From Oreohelix idahoensis (taxonomy: Eukaryota > Mollusca > Gastropoda > Stylommatophora > Oreohelicidae), in NCBI GenBank assembly GCA_024509875.1, contig JAMPIV010015257.1, positions 62,001-126,000 of the forward strand: 64,000 nt of DNA. The letters are read 5' to 3'. Positions 48,470 to 58,970 of this stretch are shown in pieces. The notes below the pieces were generated by a model. The model had not been told where the DNA came from. It made no database searches and saw nothing but the letters and a program-made list of their open reading frames with translations. The position numbers and the translations under genes are program-made. The stretch's first letter is position 1, and the number at the start of each line of letters is the position of its first letter.

Positions 48470-49010
48470 GTCACCATCATTTTCCTTTCGCTACATCTGG
48501 AGCATGCAAGCCACCCATCAGTACAGCTGGTTCCTGCACAGGAGGCCTGCACAAAGCATTCACATGCTGTTGTAGTGGTGTTTCTGTAGCAATGTTTGAC
48601 ATGATGTGGTTGCCAGCCCTCCATGTCTTCTTCTTCTTCTTCATACACTCTCAGACGTCCACTTGAATGTTCTCAAAGAAAGCAGTAGTCAGTTTGAGGC
48701 TATTTGAATTTCGGTAAAGCTTTTCCACAAAAGGAATTGGTGTCGGCCATTTGCGCTTTCTCTGTACCGCATATAAGGGGCAACTTTGAAGCAGATGTTC
48801 AGCAGTCATTTTATCAGTGCCACAGTTACACTGATCGATAGTTCCTATCTTTAGCTTGTTGAATAGATGGTATCTCAATCTGTTGTGGCCAGTACGGAGT
48901 CTGAAGATTACCACTTGTTCTCTTCTCGGCCTCCATGTACAACCTCATATTAGTCACCTTGTAGCCTCATACACAACCTCATATTAGTCACCTTGTACGA
49001 CATGCCTGAG
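48470..49010 (+). repeat. Repeat family 5 copy split by a LINE
   Basis: The left part 48470..48626 has TTTTCCTTTCGCTACATCTG and ATGATGTGGTTGCCAGCCC; the right part resumes at 48930 with CCTCCATGTACAACCTCATA, duplicated in part. The LINE at 48627..48929 lies in the gap. Confidence 0.6.
48627..48929 (-). mobile_element. LINE 3' fragment with (GAA)n tail
   Basis: The - strand reads VIFRLRTGHNRLRYHLFNKL, GTIDQCNCGTDKMTAEHLLQ, SCPLYAVQRKRKWP and a stop, the CxC...H...C knuckle typical after RNase H in some LINEs. A (GAA)n tail follows. A 9-bp direct repeat CCTCCATGT (48618 and 48930) flanks it. The tail matches that of SINE family 4. Confidence 0.8.
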
Positions 49011-49289
49011 GCAGCAGTAATTCTATTCATTCTTTGTCTCATCAGAGAGCCCCCTCAGAACTACGGTATACAGAAATGCATTAAGAGCATGGAACGGGAA
49101 AAATAGAAAAGATTGCAGGTCTGAGGATAACATTTTCTTACAAAAAAAGGACAGCAAGATATAACAGACTGTGAGTGTGGGATCATTTAAACAGCTATTT
49201 AAAAAAGGACAGCACAATATAATGGACTGTGAGTATGGGATCATTTAAACGGCTCTGAAGAAAATGGATATAAGTATATAAACCAATAA

Positions 49290-51645
49290 AACGGAATTGA
49301 ATCAGTTCTACAAATTAACGGTTCACAGGAAACAAGGGACGTTTCGGGTGTTATACTTCATCAGCCACAGTTACAACAGGTGACAAGGACACGAATTACA
49401 TTTATTTATTATTATTATTCCTTTGACCGCCGACCGACTAAGCAGTCTTCGGCCATAACACCTTGCGGCGTCATTAGGGCAACAAGAAATCGTCCGTTGT
49501 TCCGTCACACCTAGTGGCGTATATTGGTACAACAGACTTTTAATTGTTGTTTCTGTGATCAATGTGACAAGCAAGCGGTAGATCAATCCGCTGTGCCCCG
49601 AACTTGCCCTCATGTGTACTCTACTCCTGTCGCTATAAAACCATTTCGCCATGCCTCCCAGACGCCCGTCCAGCCAAAATCCTTTCGGGAAAAAAGGTCC
49701 TCGAAAAAGGGCAGTCTGGCACAGACACAGTTCCCACTCACTGCCTCTACTGCGCTGGGAGGACCCGGCAACCGGGACCACACACAGCCTTGAGAGGACA
49801 AAGATCGCCTTAAAGAAACGAATTACATTTAGGTACTACAAAAACATACGATGATGAGAAACATACACCAAATGAGCAATACAAGCAGATGGAAAAAGTA
49901 AACAACCACAGTGATGAGCGAAAAAAGAACAATAATAATGCAAGAAAATCGTAAAACCTGAAAGAAATACCGAAACAAGAAAGTAAATAATCAACAAAAC
50001 GATAAAAAAGAATGAACAAAACTTTGGAACAAGTAAAAGGTTACTTAGCTAGATCCATAGATGCTTGGAATTGAACACTGAGGTGGCTTGTCCAAGAAAT
50101 CGTCAAAGGAAGTGACGTATAAGATAGCGACAATTTAAAAAGATACAAAAGGATACGAAACGAACCAAAACAAAAACATAAGAAGATAGGTAAAAAAAAC
50201 AACGAATAAAGAAGAATGAAAAAGAGAAAAGCCACCAGAACTTATACAAAATGATGCTGGACATTAAGGCCTTTTGGAGATAAACAGCCCATTTGAAAAA
50301 TGAGACGATTCTCCAACGAAAAGTGAGTTCGGTCATTACCAACACATGAAAGGAGGGCAGTGACATGAATATCGGAATTACCTGAATGGTCAGGCCTATT
50401 GAAATGAAGGGCCACCAGTAAATGTTTGCCATGATAGATGTCATTTAAGTACTCACGAAACCTGTCTGCCAAATGTCTGGCAGTTTCACCAATATAGGTA
50501 ATAAGGGTATACGAAAAGATGTTGTCTGCCAAATGTTGGGGTTTTGCACATGATATGGTGATGCCACAATTCTTGCAGATGATAGCATAAATCAGGTTTC
50601 TGGGTGGCACATTTGTGTTTTTGTTACAAATGTAATGAATTTATGGTTTTTTTTTGTATTGTGGGGGGTGATTGTTCGGGTTGGTGGTTGTGGTTTAATG
50701 TTTTGTTTGGGTGTTGAGTGTTTTGGTGTCACTTTGTTGGTGTTGAAGGTTAGAGTAATGTAATGGGGGTTTGGTGGTGTCTGTCTGGTTTTGGGTTGGG
50801 TTTTGGGATCAATGGGTGATAGGTAACTTTTAGTTATGATGGGTTGTGGCCTATAGGTGGTGTATGAGTGTTGGAATGGGGGTGGGTTTTGTGGGGGGAT
50901 GTGAAATTTTGGATCTTTGTGGATGCTGAAAATTTGTTTAGGAGATTTTGTTGGTTTGTGGGAATGTGTGACTGTCTGAGTTTGGAGTACAAACGGACAG
51001 CTCTTACATATACGGCGTTGGCACGGTTTAGTACCAAAGTATGAAGGGCTTGTATGTCTCAAGCGACTGTGTACAAGAATATCCCTAAAATTCTTATCCC
51101 TACGATATGCCACCAAAGGGGTATCATGAAACAACTCTCTGGTATCAGGATCAGAGTGGAGAATAAGCAGATGTCGAAACATAATTCTCTTCACCGCCAG
51201 GCAGTGAGGATGGAAAGTTAGAACCAGTTTGAGTCTGTCAGATTTGACAGAAGGTTTAGTAGTGAGTGCCATCTGACGAGTGACGTGTGTGATGCGATTA
51301 AGAGCATCAGATAAAACATGTTCTGGATAAAGACGTCGGCGAAAGAACTCGAGCATCTCTTGAGCTCGCTGATGGAAATCATCATCATCGTGACATAATT
51401 GACGCAAGCGAAGAAGTTGAGAAAAGGGAATGGAATTTTTACAACTAAGAGGGTGAGATGAAGTATAAAGAAGGAAACCATGAGCGTCAGTAGCCTTATA
51501 ATAGACAGACGTTTTAAGACCAGTAGGGCTAATAGTCACAGTGATGTCTAGAAAGTTCACTGAAGTTGTAGAAATTTCAGAAGTGAATTTGATGGCAGGA
51601 TTGAAATTACCAACACAGGCAATAAATCGACAGCAAATTTGAATA
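49290..51645 (-). mobile_element. Penelope-like element, RT end plus GIY-YIG endonuclease
   Basis: On the - strand, from ~51645, it reads IKFTSEISTTSVNFLDITV, TSVYYKATDAHGFLLYTSSH, KNSIPFSQLLRLRQLC and FFRRRLYPEHVLSDAL, the region after the catalytic site of Penelope-type RTs. A low-complexity C/A-rich linker (~50650..50950) follows, then NLIYAIICKNCG and TYIGETARHLADRFREYL, the GIY-YIG endonuclease motifs. A frameshift near 50600 separates the parts, and a short duplication (GTCTGCCAAATGT at ~50464 and ~50523) inserts extra residues between them. The catalytic RT part is absent. A SINE interrupts the 3' end at 49405..49817; 49320..49390 carries ACGTTTCGGGTGTTATACTT, a typical Penelope 3' segment. 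Confidence 0.85.
49405..49817 (-). mobile_element. SINE family 4, full-length-like copy inside Penelope
   Basis: A 14-bp duplication ACGAATTACATTTA at 49391 and 49818 flanks it exactly. It shares GCCACTAGGTGTGACGG-type stem-loops and the terminal GGCCGAAGACTGCTTAGTCG block with other family 4 copies, but has a different, GC-rich 5' part and an (ATA)n tail instead of (GAA)n. It therefore may be a subfamily with another tail. Confidence 0.85.
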
Positions 51646-51774
51646 GAAATGCAGGTCTGGGATAATCTAAACAGCTATGGAAAAAAAAATGAAAGCAAAA
51701 TGTGTATATATCTCAGTTACAAATGTAAGACATCAACCAATTGTAAAAAAATTAGAGCCATTAGCAAAACTTAC

Positions 51775-51873
51775 CTTTCCTCTCCTGCGGATCTTTGCCT
51801 TTCTAAACTTCTCTCTGTGTTTGACACGAGGATTATTGGGTACTGTCTTAACTTTGGGTTTGTTCTTCTCAAT
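51775..51873 (-). CDS. UTP3: UTP3/SAS10 exon (core of Sas10 C-terminal domain)
   Basis: 33 codons between acceptor TTTGTTTGCAG and donor GTAAGT. It contains NNPRVKHREKFRKAKI then RRRGK, almost identical to the NPRVKHREKFR.AKIRRRG signature of UTP3/SAS10 proteins from yeast to human. It starts IEKNKPKVKT and joins upstream exon ...RPVTYE in phase 0 (VTYE|IEKN). The highly basic stretch is thought to contact RNA and the nucleolar pre-ribosome. This exon alone fixes the gene's identity. Confidence 0.95.
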
Positions 51874-52316
51874 CTGCAAACAAATTGTGTCATCAAGAAA
51901 ATAAAGGAATTGTGGCAAAGTTTGGTTGAACTATGAAAAAATAGACAATATTAAAACTGGAATATGCTTATGAAAGAACACTGTTATCTATCATCTGCAA
52001 CAGAAGTCAGGCCACAAGAATGTATACCCCAAAACCTCAGAAGATCAAAGGATATACAACAACCAAATAACAAAGTAGGTTAACTTTTCTCAACACTTCA
52101 CAAGTCCAAGACAAAGCCACTAGCAGTTCAAACATATACGTCAAACCTGCACAGTGAATGACACAATATCACATTTTCTACATAAATTTATACTGTTAAA
52201 CTATATAATTTACTACATAAAAGCCAGTTCAGTGACTAATTAAATGTGACCGCTACTCAAACATCCAAATATCAGTATGGAAACTAAATGACAGCCGATA
52301 AATAGTATTTTCTTAC

Positions 52317-52348
52317 CAACTCTTTGCTATCAGTGTCAAACATAGTCC
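52317..52348 (-). other. Possible cryptic 32-nt exon in UTP3 intron
   Basis: A good acceptor (TTTTGTCAG) and donor (GAGTTG|GTAAGA) bound 32 nt that could read TMFDTDSKEL. Its inclusion would shift the frame between VTYE and IEKN, which splice in phase 0 without it. I list it only as a candidate poison or chance exon. Confidence 0.2.
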
Positions 52349-52462
52349 CTGACAAAAGCACGGGAGAGGAAAATAAAATCACATCTTGTGAGACATCTTA
52401 AGAAAAGCCATTAATGTTATCAGGAGAGACAAAATGAAAAATGACAGCATAAGAAAAATTGT

Positions 52463-53231
52463 CAGAGGCACATCTCCAATCCAACCTGCAAGTCTGGAAG
52501 GAAGAGCTGGAGAAGAGAGGGATGGTCATAAGCAGCTCTAAAACAAAATCCATGGTGATATCACGAGAAGAAAGAAAACATCAGATTAAGTTGGGAGAAC
52601 AGGTCCTGGAGCAGGTCGACCACTTTAAATATCTCGGAGCTATTATAGACCGAAAGGGAGGCATCAAAGAAGAGTTGGCCACTCGAAAAGCAGCGGCTGG
52701 GAGACTTTTTCAGGCCATAAATCGTGGATTCCTCAGCAAGAAAGAGGTTGGTAAGAAAACGAAGATGGCTGTATACCGCTCCACCTATGTCCCAGTCTTG
52801 ACATATGGATGCGAGTCGTGGGCAATGACTACAACCCACAAAAGCCAGATCCAAACCTCAGAAATGAGGTATCTGAGGAAAGTGGTTGAAGTAACAAGAA
52901 GAGACATGGTCCGCAACCAGACGATCTGTCAAGGCCTAAAATCCCATCCGCTGCAGACCCAAATAGAACAGTCCCAACTAAGATGGTTTGGCCATGTCTG
53001 CAGAATGGGAGAAGATCGGCTACCACGAAAAGCATGGGAAACAAAGAGCCAGGGATCCAGACCTCCAGGACGACCCAGAGTCTGCTGGGAGGACAACATT
53101 AGACAATCTTTGAAGGACCGAGGACTAGAATGGAACCAGGCCAGGAGGAAGACAGCCGATAGGATAGTCTGGCGCTCTCTCTTCCAAACCTTTACACCTC
53201 ACGGTAGAAGGGGAACGACTAAGTAAGTAAG
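52463..53231 (+). mobile_element. LINE family B, copy 2, 255-codon open frame
   Basis: A 5'-truncated copy, uninterrupted from EAHLQSNLQVWKEEL through HFKYLGAIIDRKGG, VPVLTYGCESWAM, QLRWFGHVCRMGEDRLP and GRPRVCWEDNIRQSL to the stop. The (AAGT)n tail is followed by a 13-bp duplication TAAGAAAAATTGT (52450 and 53232). It is very similar to 21548..22719 and keeps the Arg codon and 15 bp lost there. Near-identity implies recent activity. Confidence 0.9.
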
Positions 53232-53349
53232 TAAGAAAAATTGTAGGAACTACATCGAAATAAACAAAACCCAAGGCCTATAAACAGTCAATAATACATA
53301 TAAGGGGTATCTGTAATTAACCCTATCTGTGTATTCTTTATTTTGGAAC

Positions 53350-55960
53350 TACATCCTGCATCAAATATATAGAAGACACACAAAATTATGTGGTTTGGCA
53401 ATCTCATGAGAATGGAGTCTGATGAGTTACCACTAGACATCTACAACAGTAAAAGATAGCACTTCAAAACACAGGGAAGACCAAGAGACCAAGGGACTGA
53501 CAACATTACAGAAATCTTACAACATAAGTAAGACCAAGAGGTTGAGGGACAGACAACATTACAGAAATCTTACAATGTAAGTAAGGCCAAGAGGCTGAGG
53601 AACAGACAACATTACAGAAATCTTACAACGTAAGTAAGGCTGAGGGACAGACAACATTACATAAATCTTACAACGTAAGTAAGACCAAAAGGCTGAGGGA
53701 CAGACAACATTACAGAAATCCTACAACATAAGTAAGGCCAAGAGGCTGAGGGACAGACAACATTACAGAAATCTTACAACATAAGTTAAGACCAAGAGGT
53801 TGAGGGACAGACAACATTACAAAAATCTTACAACATAAGTAAGCCAAGGGACAGACAACATTACAGAAATCTTACAACATAAGTAAGACCGAGGGACAGA
53901 CAACATTACAGAAATCTTACAACATAAGTAAGGCCAAGAGACCAATGGACAGACAACATTACAGAAATCTTACAACATAAGTAAGGCCAAGAGACCAATG
54001 GACAGACAACATTACAGAAATCTTACAACGTAAGTAAGGCCAAGAGACCGAGGGACAGACAACATTACAGAAATCCTACAACATAAGTAAGGCCAAGAGG
54101 TTGAGGGACAGACAACATTATAGAAATCCTACAATGTAAGTAAGACCAAGAGGTTGAGGGACAGACAACATTACAGAAATCTTACAATGTAAGTAAGGCC
54201 AAGAGGCTGAGGAACAGACAACATTACAGAAATCTTACAACGTAAGTAAGGCTGAGGGACAGACAACATTACATAAATCTTACAACGTAAGTAAGACCAA
54301 AAGGCTGAGGGACAGACAACATTACAGAAATCCTACAACATAAGTAAGGCCAAGAGGCTGAGGGACAGACAACATTACAGAAATCTTACAACATAAGTAA
54401 GGCCAAGAGACCAATGGACAGACAACATTACAGAAATCTTACAACGTAAGTAAGGCCAAGAGACCGAGGGACAGACAACATTACAGAAATCCTACAACAT
54501 AAGTAAGGCCAAGAGGTTGAGGGACAGACAACATTATAGAAATCCTACAATGTAAGTAAGACCAAGAGGTTGAGGGACAGACAACATTACAGAAATCTTA
54601 CAATGTAAGTAAGGCCAAGAGACAGACAACATTACAGAAATCTTACAACGTAAGTAAGGCTGAGGGACAGACAACATTACATAAATCTTACAACGTAAGT
54701 AAGACCAAAAGGCTGAGGGACAGACAACATTACAGAAATCCTACAACATAAGTAAGGCCAAGAGGCTGAGGGACAGACAACATTACAGAAATCTTACAAC
54801 ATAAGTTAAGACCAAGAGGTTGAGGGACAGACAACATTACAAAAATCTTACAACATAAGTAAGCCAAGGGACAGACAACATTACAGAAATCTTACAACAT
54901 AAGTAAGACCAAGAGACCGAGGGACAGACAACATTACAGAAATCTTACAACATAAGTAAGGCCAAGAGACCAATGGACAGACAACATTACAGAAATCTTA
55001 CAACGTAAGTAAGGCCAAGAGACCGAGGGACAGACAACATTACAGAAATCCTACAACATAAGTAAGGCCAAGAGGTTGAGGGACAGACAACATTATAGAA
55101 ATCCTACAATGTAAGTAAGACCAAGAGGTTGAGGGACAGACAACATTACAGAAATCTTACAACATAAGTAAGACCAAGAGGTTGAGGGACAGACAACATT
55201 ACAGAAATCCTACAACGTAAGTAAGGCCAAGAGGCTGAGGGACAGACAACATTACAGAAATCCTACAACATAAGTAAGGCCAAGAGGTTGAGGGACAGAC
55301 AACATTACAGAAATCCTACAACATAAGTAAGGCCAAGAGACCAAGGAACAGACAACATTACAGAAATCCTACAATGTAAGTAAGGCCAAGAGGCTGAGGG
55401 ACAGACAACATTACAGAAATCTTACAACGTAAGTAAGACCAAGAGGCTGAGGGACAGACAACATTACAGAAATCCTACAACGTAAGTAAGACCAAGGGAC
55501 AGACAACATTACAGAAATCTTACAACGTAAGTAAGACCAAGAGGCTGAGGGACAGACAACATTACAGAAATCCTACAACGTAAGTAAGACCAAGGGACAG
55601 ACAACATTACAGAAATCCTACAACGTAAGAAAGACCAAGGGACAGACAACATTACAGAAATCCTAAAACGTAAGTAAGACCAGGAGACAGACAACATTAC
55701 AGAAATCCTACAACGTAAGTAAGACCAAGGGACAGACAACATTACAGAAATCCTACAACGTAAGTAAGACCAAGAGGTCAAGGGACAGACAACATTACAC
55801 AAATCCTACAACGTAAGTAAGACCAAGAGGTCGAGGGACAGACAACATTACACAAATCCAACAACGTAAGTAAGGCCAAGAGGCTGAGGGATAGACAACA
55901 TTACAGAAATCCTACAACGTAAGTACTACACAAAGGAGGACCGCCCAGAGATAAGAGCGA
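53350..55960 (+). mobile_element. LINE C-terminus expanded into a 2.4-kb minisatellite
   Basis: The left flank reads MWFGNLMRMESDELPLDIY, then TQGRPRDQGTDNITEILQ, the WFGH..RM and GRPR.RW.DNI motifs of LINE C-termini; the array unit continues GRPRD..TDNITEIL. The right flank (~55925..55975) resembles the final codons again. So a LINE end forms both borders. Confidence 0.75.
53480..55930 (+). repeat. 53/45-bp minisatellite with ~1,020-bp higher-order duplication
   Basis: Long unit ACCAAGAGGCTGAGGGACAG plus ACAACATTACAGAAATCTTA and CAACGTAAGTAAG (53 bp). Short units lack about 8 bp (AGGCTGAG). About 48 units are present. The segment 53641..53880 recurs exactly at 54661..54900, 1,020 bp away, and another related block is at ~54250. 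Many units contain ACAACGTAAGTAAG, which looks like a splice donor on the + strand. It ends ~190 bp from the UTP3 exon at 56119. Confidence 0.9.
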
Positions 55961-56118
55961 GGCCCAGGTCACTAATTTTGTGAGGATCCTGATATATTAA
56001 ACACTTTAAGACATGCTAACAATAATGTCAAAGTTTATATGATAATGCCAAAGTTACACATGCGGCTTCCAGAGACTGTAAGATATGACACCAAAAAAAA
56101 ACTGCAGTAATGACTGAC

Positions 56119-56221
56119 CTCGTATGTGACTGGTCTGTTTTCTAGCTCTCCAAGTGCTGCGCTTTTTTCGTCCTCGCTGACATCTTCCTCAGCCTCATCT
56201 TCACTGGAATCATGATCTACC
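56119..56221 (-). CDS. UTP3: UTP3/SAS10 exon (acidic linker)
   Basis: It completes one Arg codon with the upstream exon, then 34 codons VDHDSSEDEAEEDVSEDE and KSAALGELENRPVTYE. The acidic, Ser/Glu-rich stretch followed by NRPVTYE|IEKN corresponds to the variable linker and the RAITYQI-like start of the Sas10 C-terminal domain. Acceptor TTTTAACTGCAG and donor GAG|GTCAGT are good. SSEDE and SEDE look like casein kinase 2 sites (inference). Confidence 0.85.
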
Positions 56222-57137
56222 CTGCAGTTAAAAAAGTCAATAGTAGCAACATGATTACATATGGCAAGTTTGCCACGATCATGTCAATAATATTATTTTA
56301 TTTAAATAATCTACACTAACATAATTATCGATGTATGTTACGTCGGTCAGTCTCACTCAAAATAGTAACTCGTGCTAGAAAAAAAAGTGCGCAGCACACG
56401 GTGTGCAACTTGCGCGGCGTGTGTGTTATATAAAACAAATACTTTGGTTTTATTTTTTTATTTTATTCTTTCACAAAATTAGTAGCGCTCGACAAAGAAA
56501 TAGTGCGTATAAATTGGTGTGCATGAGCCAATGACATACCAAAGTGAATTGTATTTGAACGGTTTGACACATAATGATCAAGATGATAAGATGGCTGCCC
56601 AATCTGCAGCTACTAACAGGAAAAGACGGTGGCGTCAATCATAGCGTGCAGGCGAGACTATAGAAGAAGCAGCAATGTATTGTCTCCATTATATATACTC
56701 TCCCGAAAATAGTTACAACCAACAAAGAAAACCGTTCAAATGACGGTGTTCATGAACAGTTTGATTACACTGTATAATGGAAAGAAACCAAAAACACTCT
56801 AAGAATGTACTTCTATCTGCTCATACGGGAACGGAAACAGCACACTATAATTAAAAACCCTTCAAGTTTGACAGGTTATTGCTAGTATTTAATAATTATG
56901 CTGATATATTGATAACATCTTTCTGGGCTAATTACTGGAGCATTAAATATAAATTTATTCACTAAATTGAACTTGTATTTATTTGTTGTTGTTGTGAACC
57001 CTTTAATTTTCTTAAATATCAAAATCATATGTATTAATCTGATTTACAATCAAAATCTATGCAATTTAATATACTATTCAATGAAAAGCAGGAGGTTGTA
57101 TAACTTTACAGAAAGGAATACAAGTTTCTTGTTTTCA

Positions 57138-57575
57138 CTAACTGCACAAATCACAAAATAATGTAATGATCACTATAAAGCTTCTCACCACATAACTGCA
57201 CAAATCACAAAATAATGTAATGATCACTATAAAGCTTCTCACCACATAACTGCACAAATCACAAAATAATGTAATGATCACTATAAAGCTTCTCACTACA
57301 TAACTGCACAAATCACAAAATAATGTAATGATCACTATAAAGCTTCTCACCACATAACTGCATAAATCACAAAATAATGTAATGATCACTATAAATTTCT
57401 CACCACATAACTGCACAAATCACAAAAGAATGTAATGATCATTATAAAGCTTCTCACCACATAACTGCACAAATCACAAAATAATGTAATGATCACTATA
57501 AAGCTTCTCACCACATAACTGCACAAATCACAAAATAATGTAATGATCACTATAAAGCTTCTCACCACATAACTG
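57138..57575 (-). repeat. 54-bp minisatellite in UTP3 intron, ~8 copies
   Basis: Unit CACAAATCACAAAATAATGT plus AATGATCACTATAAAGCTTC and TCACCACATAACTG (54 bp). The length is divisible by three, so a spurious - strand ORF repeats SFIVIITLFCDLCSYVVR. It ends about 60 bp from the exon at 57638. Confidence 0.92.
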
Positions 57576-57637
57576 CATAACACCATAATAGTAAGGTAAA
57601 GATATACAAAAAAATTAAAAATTTCCCGAATGCTCAC

Positions 57638-57786
57638 CTTGGCCGTTTTGCTTCAGTTTTCTCCACAGATTTTTCTCTCTTACTGGTGCTCTTCTTTGTA
57701 CTTTTCACATCTGTGTTGTCTGTGTCACTGCCTTCACTTTCACTCCCATATTCTTCTACTGGTACTGCTTCATACATTTTAGCCAA
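57638..57786 (-). CDS. UTP3: UTP3/SAS10 exon (linker)
   Basis: Phase 0 start: LAKMYEAVPVEEYGSESEGS, then DTDNTDVKSTKK and EKTEAKRP plus two bases of an Arg codon. Acceptor TCCCATTCCACAG and donor AAG|GTGAGC are good. The region is Ser/Lys/Glu-rich and low in conservation, as expected between the Sas10/Utp3 domain and the C-terminal domain. It follows RIVQWKK directly. Confidence 0.85.
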
Positions 57787-58254
57787 CTGTGGAATGGGAA
57801 ACAAAAATGAGTACTACCTTCTTATTTCCACTTCTCTGCCACAAACATATCTTTCTCCTTTACTCTCAACTACTGGTCATTCTCTAACTCTCTCTTCCCC
57901 ACTTTTTTTTTAGGTCCAGCTTTTCAGTGTTCCCATCTTCCTCGTGGCTGTCTCCTTTGTCTGAAACCATCCATCCTTCTGCATATTATCCTGCCGCTTT
58001 TCAGTTATCACACTTTGTTGTCACATGGCCGAGCTATCTTTAAAAAAAAAAAAACATGAAACATCTTAATTGTGCACACATATGTGTAAACAACCCAAAA
58101 ACTTAATAACCAAGCACAGAAATGTTTATATAAATAAAAGCAAACAATACACCAGGACCACTTTGTGCTACAAACTGCTTCAGAAACCAGCACTTGTTAG
58201 AGCACAATAAGTATTTTTGGTACAGAATTCTAGTAAATAAATAAATAATACAAA
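57787..58254 (-). other. UTP3 intron between linker and Utp3-domain exons
   Basis: An AT-rich and pyrimidine-rich intron. I see no gene; it borders the foldback element at 58255. Confidence 0.5.
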
Positions 58255-58458
58255 CATAAAGGTGTGTTTTAGGCACTCAGTGAGAAATAAAGAAGTAGAA
58301 GACTAGACAACAGAAAAACAACAGAAGTGATAGGCTCGCCGGAGACTCGAACCCAGGACCATCCGAATGGCAATACCGCCTAGCTACGGAAGCGAATCGC
58401 ACCATCCTCCCTGCCTACTAGGCTTTATTTCTCAAAGTGCCTTAAACATACCTTTACG
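58255..58458. mobile_element. Foldback element with a tRNA-like core
   Basis: Left end CATAAAGGTGTGTTTTAGGC and right end read in reverse CGTAAAGGTATGTTTAAGGC form ~38-bp imperfect inverted repeats that continue into GAGAAATAAAG. Between them (about 58325..58405, - strand) is a tRNA-like sequence with TCCGTAGCTAGGCGG (A box region) and CCTGGGTTCGAGTCTCC (B box). Stem pairing is imperfect, so a working tRNA is unlikely. I see no clear target duplication. Confidence 0.6.
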
Positions 58459-58612
58459 TGTGTAATTTTTATTTACTGTTTACAGGCCTCAGATTTGCCC
58501 TCTCTATTTGTTTACAAGTGTTTGTACATAATTCCAGCATGGGAACTAGCCACATTGGTGGTTCCACGCTCATAAAGAGTTAAGGACGGGAGAGAGGATG
58601 AATAAGACTTAC

Positions 58613-58709
58613 TTTTTTCCACTGAACAATTCTTTTCAGAACAGGATGGCCACGGCAGTCTTCGTTATTCTCGATCAAATGCAGATAGAAAGCAATATTG
58701 GCTGCCAGC
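58613..58709 (-). CDS. UTP3: UTP3/SAS10 exon (Sas10/Utp3 domain)
   Basis: One base completes a codon from an unseen upstream exon, then 32 codons: LAANIAFYLHLIENNED and CRGHPVLKRIVQWKK. The pattern NI.FYL.LK....GHPV..R.V.. is diagnostic of the Sas10/Utp3 domain. Acceptor TTATCTCTTAG, donor AAA|GTAAGT. I could not find the upstream exon (usually ending in a YLNYC-like peptide) in the remaining 5.3 kb, so the gene's N-terminal half is probably beyond the window. Confidence 0.92.
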
Positions 58710-58766
58710 CTAAGAGATAACAGAATAATGATAAACTCCATTTAATCATCATTAATAACAACAGAA

Positions 58767-58970
58767 CCAACGGGCTGATCACCCGTTTGCCAGTCACTTC
58801 GATTACGGAAACAACAGCAAATGGATTGATTTGCCGTTGCCCTAAAGACGCCAATAGGCGTGATGGGAAACAATGGCAAAGAAAACCTATCTGCTGTTGC
58901 CCTAAGACGCCACTAGGCGTAATGGCCACTGACTGCTTTGACAGTCGGTGGCTAAGGACGGAAGAAGAAG
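58767..58970 (+). mobile_element. SINE family 4, 5'-truncated copy
   Basis: Starts CCAACGGGCTGATCACCCG, contains ACGCCAATAGGCGTGATGG and ACGCCACTAGGCGTAATGG, and ends GAAGAAG. A 13-bp duplication AATAACAACAGAA lies at 58754 and 58971. Confidence 0.88.

Noticed and set aside
49524..49854. + strand ORFs as a small protein gene
   Set aside because: They fall within the family 4 SINE bounded by a 14-bp target duplication.
57138..57637. - strand ORFs repeating CSYVVRSFIVIITLFCDL, resembling membrane helices
   Set aside because: They come from the 54-bp intronic minisatellite, whose length is divisible by three.
58322..58407. Functional tRNA gene
   Set aside because: A and B boxes are visible, but stem pairing is poor and the sequence lies inside an inverted-repeat element.
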